Source: Polaromonas sp. AER18D-145
GTDB lineage: Bacteria > Pseudomonadota > Gammaproteobacteria > Burkholderiales > Burkholderiaceae_C
Assembly (NCBI RefSeq): GCF_002379095.1
Contig: NZ_NBZV01000016.1
Coordinates: 1 to 64,000, forward strand
Direction of reading: 5' to 3'
Length of the DNA stretch: 64,000 nt
Made by a program: the position numbers and the translations under genes. The notes beneath the pieces were generated by a model. The model was not told where the DNA came from and did no database searches. It saw only the letters and a list, made by a program, of their open reading frames with translations. Of the stretch, positions 10,268 through 20,063 are shown piece by piece (the stretch's first letter is position 1; each line of letters opens with the position of its first letter).

Positions 10268-11442
10268 CGCAGTTTCAGCGTCGACAGGCCAATCAGGCAC
10301 AGCAGCATGGTGATGATCCAGAAGCGCACGACCACCTGGGTTTCCTTCCAGCCGCTTTTCTCGAAATGGTGGTGCAGCGGCGCCATCCGGAACAGCCGCC
10401 GGCCTTCACCAAAACGCTTGCGCGTGTATTTGAAATAGATCACCTGCAGCATCACCGAGAGGGCTTCAACCACGAAGATGCCGCCCATGATGGCCAGCAC
10501 GATTTCCTGGCGCACGATGACCGCAATCGTTCCCAGCGCGGCCCCCAGCGCCAGCGCGCCCACGTCGCCCATGAAGACCTGCGCGGGGTGGGTGTTGAAC
10601 CACAGGAAGGCGAGACCGGCGCCCGCCATGGCCGAGCAGAAAATCAGCAGCTCGCCCGCGCCCGGGATGTGCGGGAAAAACAGGTATTTTGAATAAACGG
10701 CACTGCCCGTCACATAGGCAAACACACCGAGCGCCGAGCCGACCATCACGACCGGCATGATCGCCAGCCCGTCCAGGCCGTCGGTCAGGTTCACGGCATT
10801 GCTGGAACCGACAATCACGAGGTAGGTCAGCAGCACAAAACCGAACACGCCGAGCGGGTAGCTGATTTCCTTGAAGAAAGGCAGCTGCAAGCCGGCCTTG
10901 GGCGGCAGGTTCACGTCAAAGCCGGACTGAACCCAGCTCATGAACAACTCCAGCACCCGCATGTTGGAGCTTTCTGAGATGCTGAACACCAGGTAGAGGG
11001 CGGCCAGCAGGCCGATCACCGATTGCCAGAAGTATTTTTCCCGCGAGCGCATGCCTTCGGGGTCCTTGTGCACGACCTTGCGCCAGTCATCGGCCCAGCC
11101 GATGGCGCCAAAGCCGAGCGTGACAATCAGCACGATCCAGACAAAGCGGTTGCTCAGGTCAAACCAGAGCAGCGTGGAAATGCCTATGGCCAGCAAGATC
11201 AGGACGCCGCCCATGGTCGGTGTGCCGCTCTTGCTCAGGTGAGTCTGCATCGCATATTCGCGGATGGGCTGGCCGATCTTGAGATGCGTCAGGCGGCGAA
11301 TCACAAAAGGGCCGGCGATCAACCCGATCAGCAAGGCGGTCATGGCAGCCATCACCGCGCGAAACGTCAGGTACTGGAACACGCGGAAGTAGCCGAATTC
11401 CGGCGACATGGTTTGCAGCCACTGGGCCAGGCTAAGCAGCAT
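10264..11442 (-). CDS. mraY: Phospho-N-acetylmuramoyl-pentapeptide-transferase MraY
   Basis: Integral membrane enzyme that transfers phospho-MurNAc-pentapeptide to undecaprenyl phosphate, giving lipid I. The 392-residue protein has many transmembrane segments and the signature [11 protein letters not shown], plus [11 protein letters not shown] near the C-terminus. Start at 11442 (MLLSLAQWL) matches the family; the frame upstream to 11478 is not conserved in type. It overlaps murD by ATGA, and 78 bp separate it from murF. Confidence 0.97.
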   Translation of the reverse strand: MLLSLAQWLQTMSPEFGYFRVFQYLTFRAVMAAMTALLIGLIAGPFVIRRLTHLKIGQPIREYAMQTHLSKSGTPTMGGVLILLAIGISTLLWFDLSNRFVWIVLIVTLGFGAIGWADDWRKVVHKDPEGMRSREKYFWQSVIGLLAALYLVFSISESSNMRVLELFMSWVQSGFDVNLPPKAGLQLPFFKEISYPLGVFGFVLLTYLVIVGSSNAVNLTDGLDGLAIMPVVMVGSALGVFAYVTGSAVYSKYLFFPHIPGAGELLIFCSAMAGAGLAFLWFNTHPAQVFMGDVGALALGAALGTIAVIVRQEIVLAIMGGIFVVEALSVMLQVIYFKYTRKRFGEGRRLFRMAPLHHHFEKSGWKETQVVVRFWIITMLLCLIGLSTLKLR

Positions 11443-11520
11443 GGCGTGCTTCCTGCCGAGCCGCCTCAAAGGAGGCACACGCCCCCTCGGGGGGCAGTGA
11501 ACGAATGTGAACGTAGGGGC
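11443..11520. repeat. Short G/C-palindrome spacer between mraY and murF
   Basis: The spacer contains GCCCCCTCGGGGGGC, a small stem, followed by CAGTGAACGAATGTGAACGT and GGGGC. Similar pieces, CCCCCACGTTCGCTCGCTGC and GACCCCCGAGGGGGC, occur in the repeat block at 25796-25990, so this looks like a degenerate copy of the same intergenic repeat. Confidence 0.4.
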
Positions 11521-12903
11521 TCATTGTTTCTCCTCTTTTTGTTGTTGTGTGTCGGCCGCAATGGCCTGGACCACGCGCTCCATCTTCATGAAGCGGGAGC
11601 CCTTGACCAGCACGCTGGCCACACCCGGCAAGGCAGCCAGCACGGCGGCCTGAAGGGCATCGATGTCGTCGCCAAAATGCCGGCCGTTGCCGAAGGCCCT
11701 GGCAGCGTCGGCGGACTGCGCGCCCAGCGTGAACACCTGCTCAATGCCGCGCGCACGCGCATGGGCACCCACCTCGACATGGAAGGCAGGCCCCTGATCG
11801 CCCACCTCGCCCATGTCGCCCAGCACCAGCAGGCGCGGCCCCGGCAGTTCGGCCAGCACGTCGATGGCGGCACGCACGGAATCCGGGTTGGCGTTGTAGC
11901 TGTCGTCGATCAGCGTGAGGGCGTGGCCCGCCACCTGGCGCTGGAGGGCACGCGAGCGGCCCTTGACCGGGACAAAGGCCGACAGCCCGGCAGAAATGGC
12001 TGCCAGCGGCGCGCCGGCCGCCAGGGCGCAGGCTGTGGCGGCCAGGGCATTTTTGACATTGTGCCGGCCGGCCACCTGCAGGGAAAAATCGAAAGCGCCC
12101 TGCGGCGTGCCGGCCAACACCCGCCAGGCGCCGCCCAGCCATTGCGCGGTACCGGTAACGTCGGCCTCGCCCGACTCGGCGAAGGTCAGCACCGCGCGGG
12201 CTCCGGCGAGTTCACGCCACAGCGGTGTGTACATCTCGTCGGCCGGAAACACCGCGACACCCGAAGCCGGCAGCGCCGCGATGACCGCGCCGTTTTCGCG
12301 GGCGACGGCTTCCACCGTGGCCATGAACTCCAGGTGTTCGCGCTGCGCATTGTTGACCAGCGCCACGGTGGGCCGCGTCATGGCTGCGAGGCTGGCAATT
12401 TCACCGGGGTGGTTCATGCCCAGTTCAACCACGCCAGCCTGGTGGGTGGCACGCAGACGCAGCAGCGTCAAGGGCACGCCAATGTCATTGTTGAAATTTC
12501 CTTCGGTCGCAAAAGCACCGTCACGCTTCCAGGCGCGCAGGATGGATGCCATCATTTGCGTGACCGTGGTCTTGCCATTGCTGCCGGTCACGGCGATCAG
12601 CGGCAGGGTGAACTGCGAGCGCCAGCCCGCGGCAAGCTGGCCCAGCGCCTGCTTCGAATCGGCCACCAGCAGGCCGGGGAGTTCGGCACCCAGGCCATGC
12701 TCGGCCAGGGCCGCCACCGCGCCCGCGCTTTTCGCCTGCGCCAGGAAATCATGGGCATCAAAGCGTTCACCCCTGAGCGCCACAAACAGGTCGCCGGGCT
12801 GCAGGCTGCGCGTGTCCGTGTGCACGCGCTGGAACCGCAGCGTGCCGTCGCCCACCAGCCGGGCTGACGGTAGCCACTGCAGTGCCTGATGCAAGGTCAT
12901 CAT
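11521..12903 (-). CDS. murF: UDP-N-acetylmuramoyl-tripeptide--D-alanyl-D-alanine ligase
   Basis: Mur ligase that adds the D-Ala-D-Ala dipeptide made by Ddl to the UDP-MurNAc-tripeptide. The 460-residue protein has the P-loop GSNGKT at 107-112, the NNDIGVPLTLLRL region and DDSYNANPDS in the C-terminal domain. Its first ATG overlaps the murE stop as ATGA. Length and motifs are normal for the family. The C-terminal eight residues are Gln/Lys/Glu-rich. Confidence 0.97.
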   Translation of the reverse strand: MMTLHQALQWLPSARLVGDGTLRFQRVHTDTRSLQPGDLFVALRGERFDAHDFLAQAKSAGAVAALAEHGLGAELPGLLVADSKQALGQLAAGWRSQFTLPLIAVTGSNGKTTVTQMMASILRAWKRDGAFATEGNFNNDIGVPLTLLRLRATHQAGVVELGMNHPGEIASLAAMTRPTVALVNNAQREHLEFMATVEAVARENGAVIAALPASGVAVFPADEMYTPLWRELAGARAVLTFAESGEADVTGTAQWLGGAWRVLAGTPQGAFDFSLQVAGRHNVKNALAATACALAAGAPLAAISAGLSAFVPVKGRSRALQRQVAGHALTLIDDSYNANPDSVRAAIDVLAELPGPRLLVLGDMGEVGDQGPAFHVEVGAHARARGIEQVFTLGAQSADAARAFGNGRHFGDDIDALQAAVLAALPGVASVLVKGSRFMKMERVVQAIAADTQQQKEEKQ

Positions 12904-14396
12904 GCGAGGCCTCCCGGCGCGGCATGACGGCTCGCACCCTGGTCCAGCGCCGCTTCGGCCTGCGCCTTATCGGAAAACGGCAGTTTGACGCCCGCGGTTT
13001 CCTGGTAACTTTCGTGGCCCTTGCCGGCAATCAGGACCACGTCGCCGGCCTGCGCCTGGCCCACCGCACGGGCGATCGCCAGGGCGCGGTCTGCCTGAAC
13101 GTGCACTGCATCACGGCGGGTAAAGCCCTTCAGTATCTGGCTGATGATGGCGTCGGGATTTTCGCTGCGCGGGTTGTCACTGGTCACCACCACCTGGTCC
13201 GCCCCTTGTTCCGCCGCTGCCGCCATCAGCGGCCGCTTGCTGGCATCGCGCTCCCCGCCACAGCCAAAAACGCACCAGAGTTGTCCGGAACGTCCGGTGG
13301 CCAGCGGCCGGAGCGCGCCCAGCACCTTCTCGAGGGCATCGGGGGTGTGGGCATAGTCGACCACCACGAGAGGCCGACCCGGCACCGCAATCGAGTCCAT
13401 GCGTCCGGGCACCGGCGACAGGTGGGCGCAGGCCTCAACCACGTCGGTCAAAGGCAGGCCCAGCGCGCGCAGGGCCGCCATCACCCCCAGCAGGTTGGAA
13501 ACGTTGTACTGCCCGACCAGTGCGGTCGAGAGCCGATGCCGCTGCGCGCCCTCCACCACATCAAAGCCCAGAAAATCGAGGCCGTGGTGAATGGCCTGGG
13601 CCTGCAGGCGCGCGGGCGCCAGGCAGGACACGGTCCAGACGTCGAGACCCGACTCGCGCAGCGACACGGCCAGCGCGGCTCCGTGCGGGTCATCGATGTT
13701 GATCACCGCCGCCTTCAGGCCGGACCAGCCAAACAAGCGGGCCTTGGCGTCCCAGTAGGCCTGCATGGTCTGGTGGTAGTCGAGGTGGTCCTGCGTGAAG
13801 TTGGTGAAAATCGCCACGCGTATGTCGGTGGCGTCCAGCCGGTGCTCGGCAATGCCAATCGACGAGGCCTCCAGCGCGCACGCTGAAAAGCCGTCGTCAA
13901 CCCAGCGCCTGAGCTGCTGCTGCAGCAGCACCGGATCGGGCGTCGTCAGGCCGTTGAACACCATGGCCTCGGGCTGTCCCATACCCAGCGTGCCGACCAC
14001 GCCGCAGCGCCGGCCCAGCTTGTCCAGGGCTTGGGCCAGCCACCAGGCGGTCGAGGTCTTGCCGTTGGTGCCGGTCACGGCCAACACGTCCAGCTTTTTG
14101 CTCGGATACTCAAAATAGGCCGCCGCGATCGGTGCCGTCGCCGTTTTCAGGCCGCTGTAGGCCGCGACACGGCTGTCGCTGAAGGCATAGGCCTCCGCCC
14201 CGGCCTGCTCCACCAGGCAGGCCTGCGCGCCCGCGGCCAGAACATCCGCCACGTACTTGCGCGCATCGGTGGCGGCACCCGGCCAGGCAATAAAACCGTC
14301 ACCGGCACCGACCTTGCGGCTGTCGGTCCAGAGACTGCCGCGCACGCGCTGGTGCAACCAGTGCGCGGCCTGCTCGGGGGTGTGCAGCCGCTCCAT
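12900..14396 (-). CDS. murE: UDP-N-acetylmuramoyl-L-alanyl-D-glutamate--2,6-diaminopimelate ligase
   Basis: Mur ligase that adds the third stem-peptide residue. The 498-residue protein has the P-loop GTNGKT at 109-114 and the specificity motif DNPR at 407-410, which marks enzymes using meso-diaminopimelate, not lysine; this agrees with dapF in the same window. The ATG abuts the ftsI stop as TGATG. Position between ftsI and murF is standard. Confidence 0.97.
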   Translation of the reverse strand: MERLHTPEQAAHWLHQRVRGSLWTDSRKVGAGDGFIAWPGAATDARKYVADVLAAGAQACLVEQAGAEAYAFSDSRVAAYSGLKTATAPIAAAYFEYPSKKLDVLAVTGTNGKTSTAWWLAQALDKLGRRCGVVGTLGMGQPEAMVFNGLTTPDPVLLQQQLRRWVDDGFSACALEASSIGIAEHRLDATDIRVAIFTNFTQDHLDYHQTMQAYWDAKARLFGWSGLKAAVINIDDPHGAALAVSLRESGLDVWTVSCLAPARLQAQAIHHGLDFLGFDVVEGAQRHRLSTALVGQYNVSNLLGVMAALRALGLPLTDVVEACAHLSPVPGRMDSIAVPGRPLVVVDYAHTPDALEKVLGALRPLATGRSGQLWCVFGCGGERDASKRPLMAAAAEQGADQVVVTSDNPRSENPDAIISQILKGFTRRDAVHVQADRALAIARAVGQAQAGDVVLIAGKGHESYQETAGVKLPFSDKAQAEAALDQGASRHAAPGGLA

Positions 14397-16129
14397 CAGA
14401 ACGACTCCTCCACCGCGTTGGTGACGATCTGCGGTTTGACGGCCATGTCGGGCTGAACGCCCATCATGCGCAATGTCTGCTGCACGACCTCGCTGAATAC
14501 AGGCGCGGCCGCCAGCCCGCCATAGTATTTTCCGTCGCTGGGTTCATCAATCATCACGGCAACAATGATGCGGGGAGCTTCAATCGGTGCCATGCCCGTG
14601 AACCACGCACGGTATTTGTTGCTCGCATATCCCTTGCCGACCTGCTTGTGCGCCGTGCCTGACTTGCCGCCGACCGAATACCCGACGGTCTGCGCCAGCT
14701 GGCCGGTGCCGCCTGGCGCCGCTGCCATTTGCAGCATTTTCCTGACCGCGCGCGCATTCTCTGGTGAAAACACCTGCACGCCCGTCGCAGGCTCACTGCT
14801 CTTGAGCATGGTCACCGGGATGATCCGGCCGTCATGCGCAAAAGAGGTGTAGGAATGCGCCATCTGGAACAGCGAGGCTGACAGACCATAGCCATAGGAC
14901 ATCGTGGCCTGCTCGACGGGCCGCCATGACTTCCACGGACGCAAGCGCCCGGTGACTGCGCCCGGAAATTCGATTTGCGGCTTCTGCCCGTAGCCAAGCG
15001 CAACATAGGTCTCCCACATCTCATGCGGGCTCATCTTCTGGGCAATCTTGAGTGCGCCGACATTGCTTGACTTCTGGATCACCCCTTCCACCGTGAGCGT
15101 GCCGTAATTGTGGGTGTCGCTGATGGTGAATCCGCCAATGCTGATCCGCCCCGGGCCGGTTTCAATGAGGGTGCCCGGCTTGATCCTGCCCGCCTCGAGC
15201 GCCATGGCCACGGTGATGGGCTTCATCGTCGAGCCCGGCTCAAAAGTATCCGTCACCGCACGATTGCGCAACTGCTCGCCGGTGAGATTCTGGCGTTTGT
15301 CAGGCACATAACTTGGATAGTTGGCCAGCGCCAGCACTTCGCCCGTGATCGTGTCGAGCACCACCACACTGCCGGCCTTGGCCTTGCGTTCGATCACTGC
15401 ATCGCGCAGCTTCTGGTAGGCAAAAAACTGCACCTTGCTGTCAACGCTGAGCTGGATGTCCTTGCCCTCCACAGGCGGCACTTGCTCACCGACACTTTCG
15501 ACCACGCGCCCCAGCCGGTCCTTGATCACGCGCCGGGAACCTGGCTTGCCCGCCAGATCCTTGTTGAAAGTGAGCTCGATGCCTTCCTGTCCGCGGTCCT
15601 CCACATTCGTGAAGCCGACCACATGCGCAATGGTCTCACCCTCCGGATACTTGCGCTTGTATTCCTTGCGCTGGTAAATGCCCTTGATCCCCAGGCCGTG
15701 AATCTTCTGTGCGACCGGCTCGTCGACCTGGCGCTTGACCCATACAAAGGTCTTGTCCTCGTTGGCCAGTTTCTTGTTGAGGTCGCTCACCGGCATTTCC
15801 AGGAGCTTGGCCAGCTCGGCAAGCTGGGCCTTGCTCGCTTCGACATCCTCGGGAATCGCCCAGATACTCGACGCCGGGACGCTGGACGCCAGAATGAGCC
15901 CATTACGGTCCAGAATACGACCCCGATTGGCAGGCAGCTCCAGAGTCCGGGCAAAACGAACTTCGCCCTGACGCTGAAAGAACTCGTTGCCAACCACCTG
16001 CACATACGCAGCCCGGCCGGCCAGCCCGGCAAAAGCCAGGGCAATACCTGCGACGATCAGCTTGCTGCGCCAGACCGGGGTCTTGCTGGCCAGCAGCGGA
16101 CTGGAGGTGTAACGCACGCTTCTACTCAT
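14396..16129 (-). CDS. ftsI: Septal peptidoglycan D,D-transpeptidase FtsI (PBP3)
   Basis: Class B penicillin-binding protein that cross-links septal peptidoglycan as the partner of FtsW. The 577-residue protein has a cytoplasmic tip, one membrane helix at about 23-42, the dimerisation/pedestal domain, then the transpeptidase domain with the active-site S300-T-M-K303, SSN, and K489-S-G-T. The ATG at 16129 gives [10 protein letters not shown]; it overlaps the ftsL end by 8 bases. The longer frame to 16327 lies over ftsL and is rejected. Confidence 0.97.
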   Translation of the reverse strand: MSRSVRYTSSPLLASKTPVWRSKLIVAGIALAFAGLAGRAAYVQVVGNEFFQRQGEVRFARTLELPANRGRILDRNGLILASSVPASSIWAIPEDVEASKAQLAELAKLLEMPVSDLNKKLANEDKTFVWVKRQVDEPVAQKIHGLGIKGIYQRKEYKRKYPEGETIAHVVGFTNVEDRGQEGIELTFNKDLAGKPGSRRVIKDRLGRVVESVGEQVPPVEGKDIQLSVDSKVQFFAYQKLRDAVIERKAKAGSVVVLDTITGEVLALANYPSYVPDKRQNLTGEQLRNRAVTDTFEPGSTMKPITVAMALEAGRIKPGTLIETGPGRISIGGFTISDTHNYGTLTVEGVIQKSSNVGALKIAQKMSPHEMWETYVALGYGQKPQIEFPGAVTGRLRPWKSWRPVEQATMSYGYGLSASLFQMAHSYTSFAHDGRIIPVTMLKSSEPATGVQVFSPENARAVRKMLQMAAAPGGTGQLAQTVGYSVGGKSGTAHKQVGKGYASNKYRAWFTGMAPIEAPRIIVAVMIDEPSDGKYYGGLAAAPVFSEVVQQTLRMMGVQPDMAVKPQIVTNAVEESF

Positions 16130-16415
16130 GGGCGTTACCTGGCGCAGGTGGATGTTTATAGGTGACGTATTGCGTGATGGCTGGCGTCGCTGAACGCATC
16201 TGCAGCCTGTCCCTGGAAAGCTGCTCCACCCGCAACGGCGTGGCCTGCGCGCGCTTTTCAACCTGCAGGCGCTCCTTGTCGGACTCGAGCTGGCGGCTGA
16301 GTGCCACGGTTTTTTCCAGCTCGACAAACAGCCGGCGTGACTCGTACTGCGTGCGCACCAGGTACAGCGCGCTGACCAGCACAGCCACCAGCAGGACCAG
16401 ATTCAGGCGCGTCAT
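16122..16415 (-). CDS. ftsL: Cell division protein FtsL
   Basis: Small bitopic divisome protein that forms the FtsQLB coiled-coil complex. The 97-residue protein has a membrane helix at about 3-20 ([17 protein letters not shown]) followed by a coiled-coil-prone region with heptad-like Leu spacing (residues 28-70). Start overlaps the rsmH stop as ATGA, and the end overlaps ftsI. FtsL sequences are poorly conserved, so the name rests on size, topology and position between rsmH and ftsI. Confidence 0.93.
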   Translation of the reverse strand: MTRLNLVLLVAVLVSALYLVRTQYESRRLFVELEKTVALSRQLESDKERLQVEKRAQATPLRVEQLSRDRLQMRSATPAITQYVTYKHPPAPGNAHE

Positions 16416-17365
16416 GTTGAAGTCCCCGGGTAACGCTGGGTGCTCGCCTGCACGGGCACCTCGGTCCGCTCGGCCACGCGCATGACGGCGCTGCGCGAGC
16501 GCGGATTGGCCGCCACTTCTTCGGCGCCTGGCTTGACACGCTCCAGCGCCTTGAGCCGCATGGCCTTGGGCGCGGCAAACGGCGCGCGGCGGTCGAACAC
16601 CTCGCGCGAATGTTCGGCGATGAACTGCTTGACGATGCGGTCTTCCAGCGAATGGAAACTGATCACCACCAAACGTCCTCCCGGTTGCAGTACCTTGAGC
16701 GAAGCCTCTAGCGCCTGTTGCAGCTCTTCAAGCTCGGCGTTGATGAAAATCCGAAAAGCCTGAAATGTGCGCGTTGCAGGGTCCTTGCCCGGCTCGCGGG
16801 TTTTGACCGCGCCAGCCACGACCTCGGCCAGTTCAGCGGTGGTTGCAATAACGCCCCGCTCCTGTCGGCGACGATCAATCGCCTTTGCGATCTGCCCAGC
16901 AAACCGTTCTTCGCCATATTCACGAATGACCTCCGCAATGGTGTCTGTCTCTGCATCGGCCAGCCACTCGGCCACACTCTGACCACGCGTGCTGTCCATG
17001 CGCATGTCCAGCGGACCGTCGCCGCGGAAGGAAAAACCGCGCGCCGGGTTGTCGATCTGCGGCGAGCTGATGCCCAGGTCCAGCAGGATGCCCGCCGCAC
17101 TGCCCGCCGGCATCTCGCCCAGATGGCTGAACGCCTGATGGCGGATGGCAAAACGCGGGTCGGCGATGGTCTGCGCTTCGGCAATGGCCTCCGGGTCCTT
17201 GTCGAAGGCGGTCAGCCGCCCCCGGTCGGACAGCTGCGAAAGAATGAGGCGCGAGTGGCCACCACGCCCGAAGGTCGCGTCGATGTAATGCCCGTCCGGA
17301 TTGATCTGAAGCGCTGCGACTGCTTCGTTCAACAAGACGGTGCGGTGTGTCCATGTGTCTTGCAC
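16412..17365 (-). CDS. rsmH: 16S rRNA (cytosine1402-N4)-methyltransferase RsmH
   Basis: SAM-dependent methyltransferase that modifies C1402 in the decoding centre of 16S rRNA. The 317-residue protein begins [16 protein letters not shown] and has the SAM-binding segment [12 protein letters not shown] (about 27-38), followed by [10 protein letters not shown] and the [10 protein letters not shown] motif, all typical. It lies 9 bp after mraZ and overlaps ftsL as ATGA. Formerly named mraW. Confidence 0.97.
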   Translation of the reverse strand: MQDTWTHRTVLLNEAVAALQINPDGHYIDATFGRGGHSRLILSQLSDRGRLTAFDKDPEAIAEAQTIADPRFAIRHQAFSHLGEMPAGSAAGILLDLGISSPQIDNPARGFSFRGDGPLDMRMDSTRGQSVAEWLADAETDTIAEVIREYGEERFAGQIAKAIDRRRQERGVIATTAELAEVVAGAVKTREPGKDPATRTFQAFRIFINAELEELQQALEASLKVLQPGGRLVVISFHSLEDRIVKQFIAEHSREVFDRRAPFAAPKAMRLKALERVKPGAEEVAANPRSRSAVMRVAERTEVPVQASTQRYPGTST

Positions 17366-17374
17366 CGTCGTCTT

Positions 17375-17803
17375 TCAGAATGAAAAGTCTCTGAAGACAT
17401 CGGGCATTTCGCCCTTCATCTGCTCGGCCTCCTGGGCCGCATAGGTCGCCGCATCCCACAACTCGAAGTAGCTGCCCATGCCAAGCAGCACCGTGTCCCG
17501 GCTGATGCCTGCCGCGCCACGCAATTCGGGAGAGACCAGAACGCGCCCGGCGGCGTCCATGTCAACGTCCATGGCGTTGCCCAGGAAAATCCGTTTCCAC
17601 CACTGTGCCTGCATCGGCAGCGAAGCAATGCGTTCGCGGAATTTCTCCCACTCGTTGCGCGGGAATATCATGAGGCAACCATGCGGGTGTTTGGTGATGG
17701 TCAGCTGGCTTGATGCGGTGGCGCTGAGCACGTCGCGATGCCGGGTTGGCACAGAGAGCCGACCCTTGGTATCGAGAGCTAGAGAAGACGCGCCTTGAAA
17801 CAC
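17375..17803 (-). CDS. mraZ: Transcriptional regulator MraZ
   Basis: AbrB-like DNA-binding protein that represses its own dcw operon in E. coli. The 142-residue protein has two tandem SpoVT/AbrB-type repeats: [22 protein letters not shown] near the N-terminus and [18 protein letters not shown] in the second half. Start is GTG at 17801-17803, with AAAGG nine bases upstream. It is the first gene of the cluster. Two direct repeats immediately upstream fit a MraZ operator. Confidence 0.97.
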   Translation of the reverse strand: MFQGASSLALDTKGRLSVPTRHRDVLSATASSQLTITKHPHGCLMIFPRNEWEKFRERIASLPMQAQWWKRIFLGNAMDVDMDAAGRVLVSPELRGAAGISRDTVLLGMGSYFELWDAATYAAQEAEQMKGEMPDVFRDFSF

Positions 17804-17823
17804 CGTTAAAAACCTTTAAAGAA

Positions 17824-17857
17824 CACTTTTCACCACTAAATTGCACTTTTTCCCACT
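17824..17857 (-). promoter_or_regulatory. Putative MraZ operator (two direct repeats)
   Basis: Read on the minus strand, AGTGGGAAAAAGTG (17857 to 17844) is followed by AGTGGTGAAAAGTG (17837 to 17824), a 20-bp period, about two helical turns, ending 20 bp before the mraZ start. MraZ proteins are known to bind tandem GTGGG-type repeats ahead of their own gene; assignment here is by that precedent. Confidence 0.65.
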
Positions 17858-18200
17858 TTAGCAGGAAAGTTTTGCCATGCAAGTGGTTTGCTACAAATTT
17901 TTTCAATGAAATCAAGCACTTAGAAACACTTTCGCAAGCAAGCATCAATTAAAAATCGTTCTAAATTAAGCACTTAGAACATCCAGTGAAAGTGTTGCTT
18001 TAAGCCAGGGGCAGACCGGACTGATGTCGGCTCGAGTGGCACGCGGAGAGGGAAGGAGAAAACAGGCGCTGGAAGGCCCTGTTGGTGACAGCCGGCCCCC
18101 GCAGCGCCTGCCGGTCACCCGGCGCAGACAGCCTGCGTGTTGTGCAGGGCAGCGATGGCGTTTTTTGCAGCCCGCGATACGGCGGGGCGCGCAGCCCGCG
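17858..18200. promoter_or_regulatory. AT-rich leader and promoter region of the dcw cluster
   Basis: This 343-bp stretch has no gene. The half next to mraZ is markedly AT-rich for this genome. It holds a 12-bp direct repeat AAGCACTTAGAA at 17914-17925 and 17968-17979, and several AGTG/CACTTTC half-sites like those in the MraZ boxes. A weak sigma-70 candidate on the minus strand is TTGATT, 16 bp, TAGCAA (near 17914-17887). The part from 18010 to 18200 is GC-rich and I see nothing definite in it. Confidence 0.45.
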
Positions 18201-20030
18201 CTAGTCGATGCGCGTCAGGACACGGGCATGTTCGGTGATGCCAATCACGTTGAAGAATGCGGCCACCAGACGATTGACATCGGTGAACTGCACGGCGCGA
18301 TTTTCGGCTTCCCGGGCGGAAACCCAGTTGAGCAGGGTCCCGGCTGCAGAAAAATCAACACGAATCAGCTTCGCGCACGAAATCACCATGATGTCTGCGC
18401 CCATCAGCTTGGCCTCAAGCGTGTCGAGCACGGCAATGGCATCCCCCTCGATCTGGCCAGACAGTTCAACCGCATACAGATGGCTCATCTGGGAGTTGCC
18501 GCCCATCTCGGTATCGCCCTCCATCGCGCTGCTGAGGCTGGACGGCACTGAATCACGGTAGACATCACCAATGATGGCCTGCCCGGCCACAGCACTGCCG
18601 CGCGGCTCCAGCGGCTTGTAGTCGCAGCGCGCACTGTCCCAGGCGGGTGGCGAAACCTCGTACGTCACGCAAAAATCGAGGGCCGTCAGCTCAAATTCGT
18701 CCGGCTGGTGAGTCACCCGCAGGGTCTCCAGGCGCAACTGCCACCATCCCTGGGGCGTGTCCCGCATCCCTGAGGGGGTCGCATCCTGCAGCACGTGCTG
18801 CAACTGCGCCTCGCCCATGAAACGCAGTTGCACCGGTTGTGCCGCCCAGCCGCTGAACACCTTGCACAGGGGCTCAACGGCATTTTCATCGACGGTTTTG
18901 AGATTTTTCCAGTCCAGCCGCCAGGGCATGGGCGCACGGGCCAGGGCTGCGCTCAGTGCCGCCACGGTCTGGATGCCCAGTTTTGACGGGCAGATCCAGT
19001 CCGCAGCCGGTCCGTTGCCAGCCACCGGGCCGGCCGAACTGGCCGGCTGGGACAACTGCTGCACCATCTCGGGCATGGAGAACCACTGCGGCGCTGAACG
19101 GTCAAACCGGCCGACAAACTCGACGGCCAGGTTTTCGAACTTGTCTTGCTGGCCGGTGGCGCGGTACAGATCAAACAGCGCGAGCCAGGTGTCTGCATGC
19201 CTGGCGCGGCTCCCCTGGGGACCCAGCGTCTCGAGCAACCCGGCTTCCGCGCCTGCATCGTCGCCATTGGCAAAACGGATGGAGGCTTCCTCCAGTTCGG
19301 GGTCGTGCGCCACCTCCGAGGCATCCACCACGGAAAATTTGGACGCCGAAAAGCCCGAAGACTCCCCGTCGCGGGAAACTGCAGAAATGACCGGTCTGGA
19401 TGCAGCAGGCTTGGGGGGCGTGGCAGGCGGCGCAACAGTGACAGCGACAGGCAGGTCCTCCAGCCTGGGGGCCGATGCCGGCTGCGGCGACAGGGCGGTA
19501 GGCCCGGTTTTAGCCAGCGCCGCGGTCAGGGCACCGGGCGCCGTGGCCGAATAGCTGGCGGGAAGCGCGTTGTCCAGCAGCGGGGCATGGGTGCTGAGGC
19601 TGGACGGACCGGCCAGCGTCGCCGGGGCAAGCGAGGAAGGCTCGGTGACGCCCGCTACCGCACTTCCATGCTTGGTTTTCCACCACTGCATGGACATCTG
19701 GGCTTCGATCTCATCGATTTTCTTCAGCGTGACGGCGCGGTCGTCCGGCTTGGACGGCATGCTGCTCTGGAAGAACGAAGGCCGGGCGCCAGGGTCCTGC
19801 CCAGTCATGGCCTCGCGCTTGCGCATTTTCCGGAGCATGTCAAATTCGCGCTTGCGCACAAAATCGTTGCGGCGTTTGCGCTCAATCATCTCCTTGAGCA
19901 TCTGCTTGCTCAGGGCTTCCTCCCGGTCCGACTCCCTGCCATCAAGTTCGGACCAATTCGTCGCCGGGTTGCGGACGAACTTCACGACTTTTGAAAGCAA
20001 GCCAGGTGTGGTGTCTTCTTTGGCCATCAA
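18201..20030 (-). CDS. Large STAS-domain protein of unknown role
   Basis: A 609-residue cytoplasmic protein. Residues 1-75 are highly charged and helical (many Lys/Arg/Glu). A Pro/Ala/Ser-rich linker spans about 125-215. The middle contains a helical region similar in feel to TPR-type repeats (LEEASIRFANGDDAGAEAGLLETL). The C-terminal 100 residues (YAVELSGQIEGDAIAVLDTLE to the end) look like a STAS/MlaB-type fold, including the strand-loop MVISCAKLIRVDFSAAGTLLNW, where STAS regulators carry a phosphorylatable Ser/Thr or an equivalent residue. No kinase or sigma gene is adjacent. It lies 34 bp after dksA, same strand, and may share its transcript. A start one codon later (20027) is equally possible. 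Confidence 0.75.
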   Translation of the reverse strand: MMAKEDTTPGLLSKVVKFVRNPATNWSELDGRESDREEALSKQMLKEMIERKRRNDFVRKREFDMLRKMRKREAMTGQDPGARPSFFQSSMPSKPDDRAVTLKKIDEIEAQMSMQWWKTKHGSAVAGVTEPSSLAPATLAGPSSLSTHAPLLDNALPASYSATAPGALTAALAKTGPTALSPQPASAPRLEDLPVAVTVAPPATPPKPAASRPVISAVSRDGESSGFSASKFSVVDASEVAHDPELEEASIRFANGDDAGAEAGLLETLGPQGSRARHADTWLALFDLYRATGQQDKFENLAVEFVGRFDRSAPQWFSMPEMVQQLSQPASSAGPVAGNGPAADWICPSKLGIQTVAALSAALARAPMPWRLDWKNLKTVDENAVEPLCKVFSGWAAQPVQLRFMGEAQLQHVLQDATPSGMRDTPQGWWQLRLETLRVTHQPDEFELTALDFCVTYEVSPPAWDSARCDYKPLEPRGSAVAGQAIIGDVYRDSVPSSLSSAMEGDTEMGGNSQMSHLYAVELSGQIEGDAIAVLDTLEAKLMGADIMVISCAKLIRVDFSAAGTLLNWVSAREAENRAVQFTDVNRLVAAFFNVIGITEHARVLTRID

Positions 20031-20063
20031 CAGCGGTTCAGGAGGAAGTGGACAACAGAAAGG

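Noticed and set aside
10268..10300. Longer murD start at 10300
   Set aside because: It would extend 34 bp into mraY; the ATG at 10267 gives the ATGA overlap used throughout the cluster.
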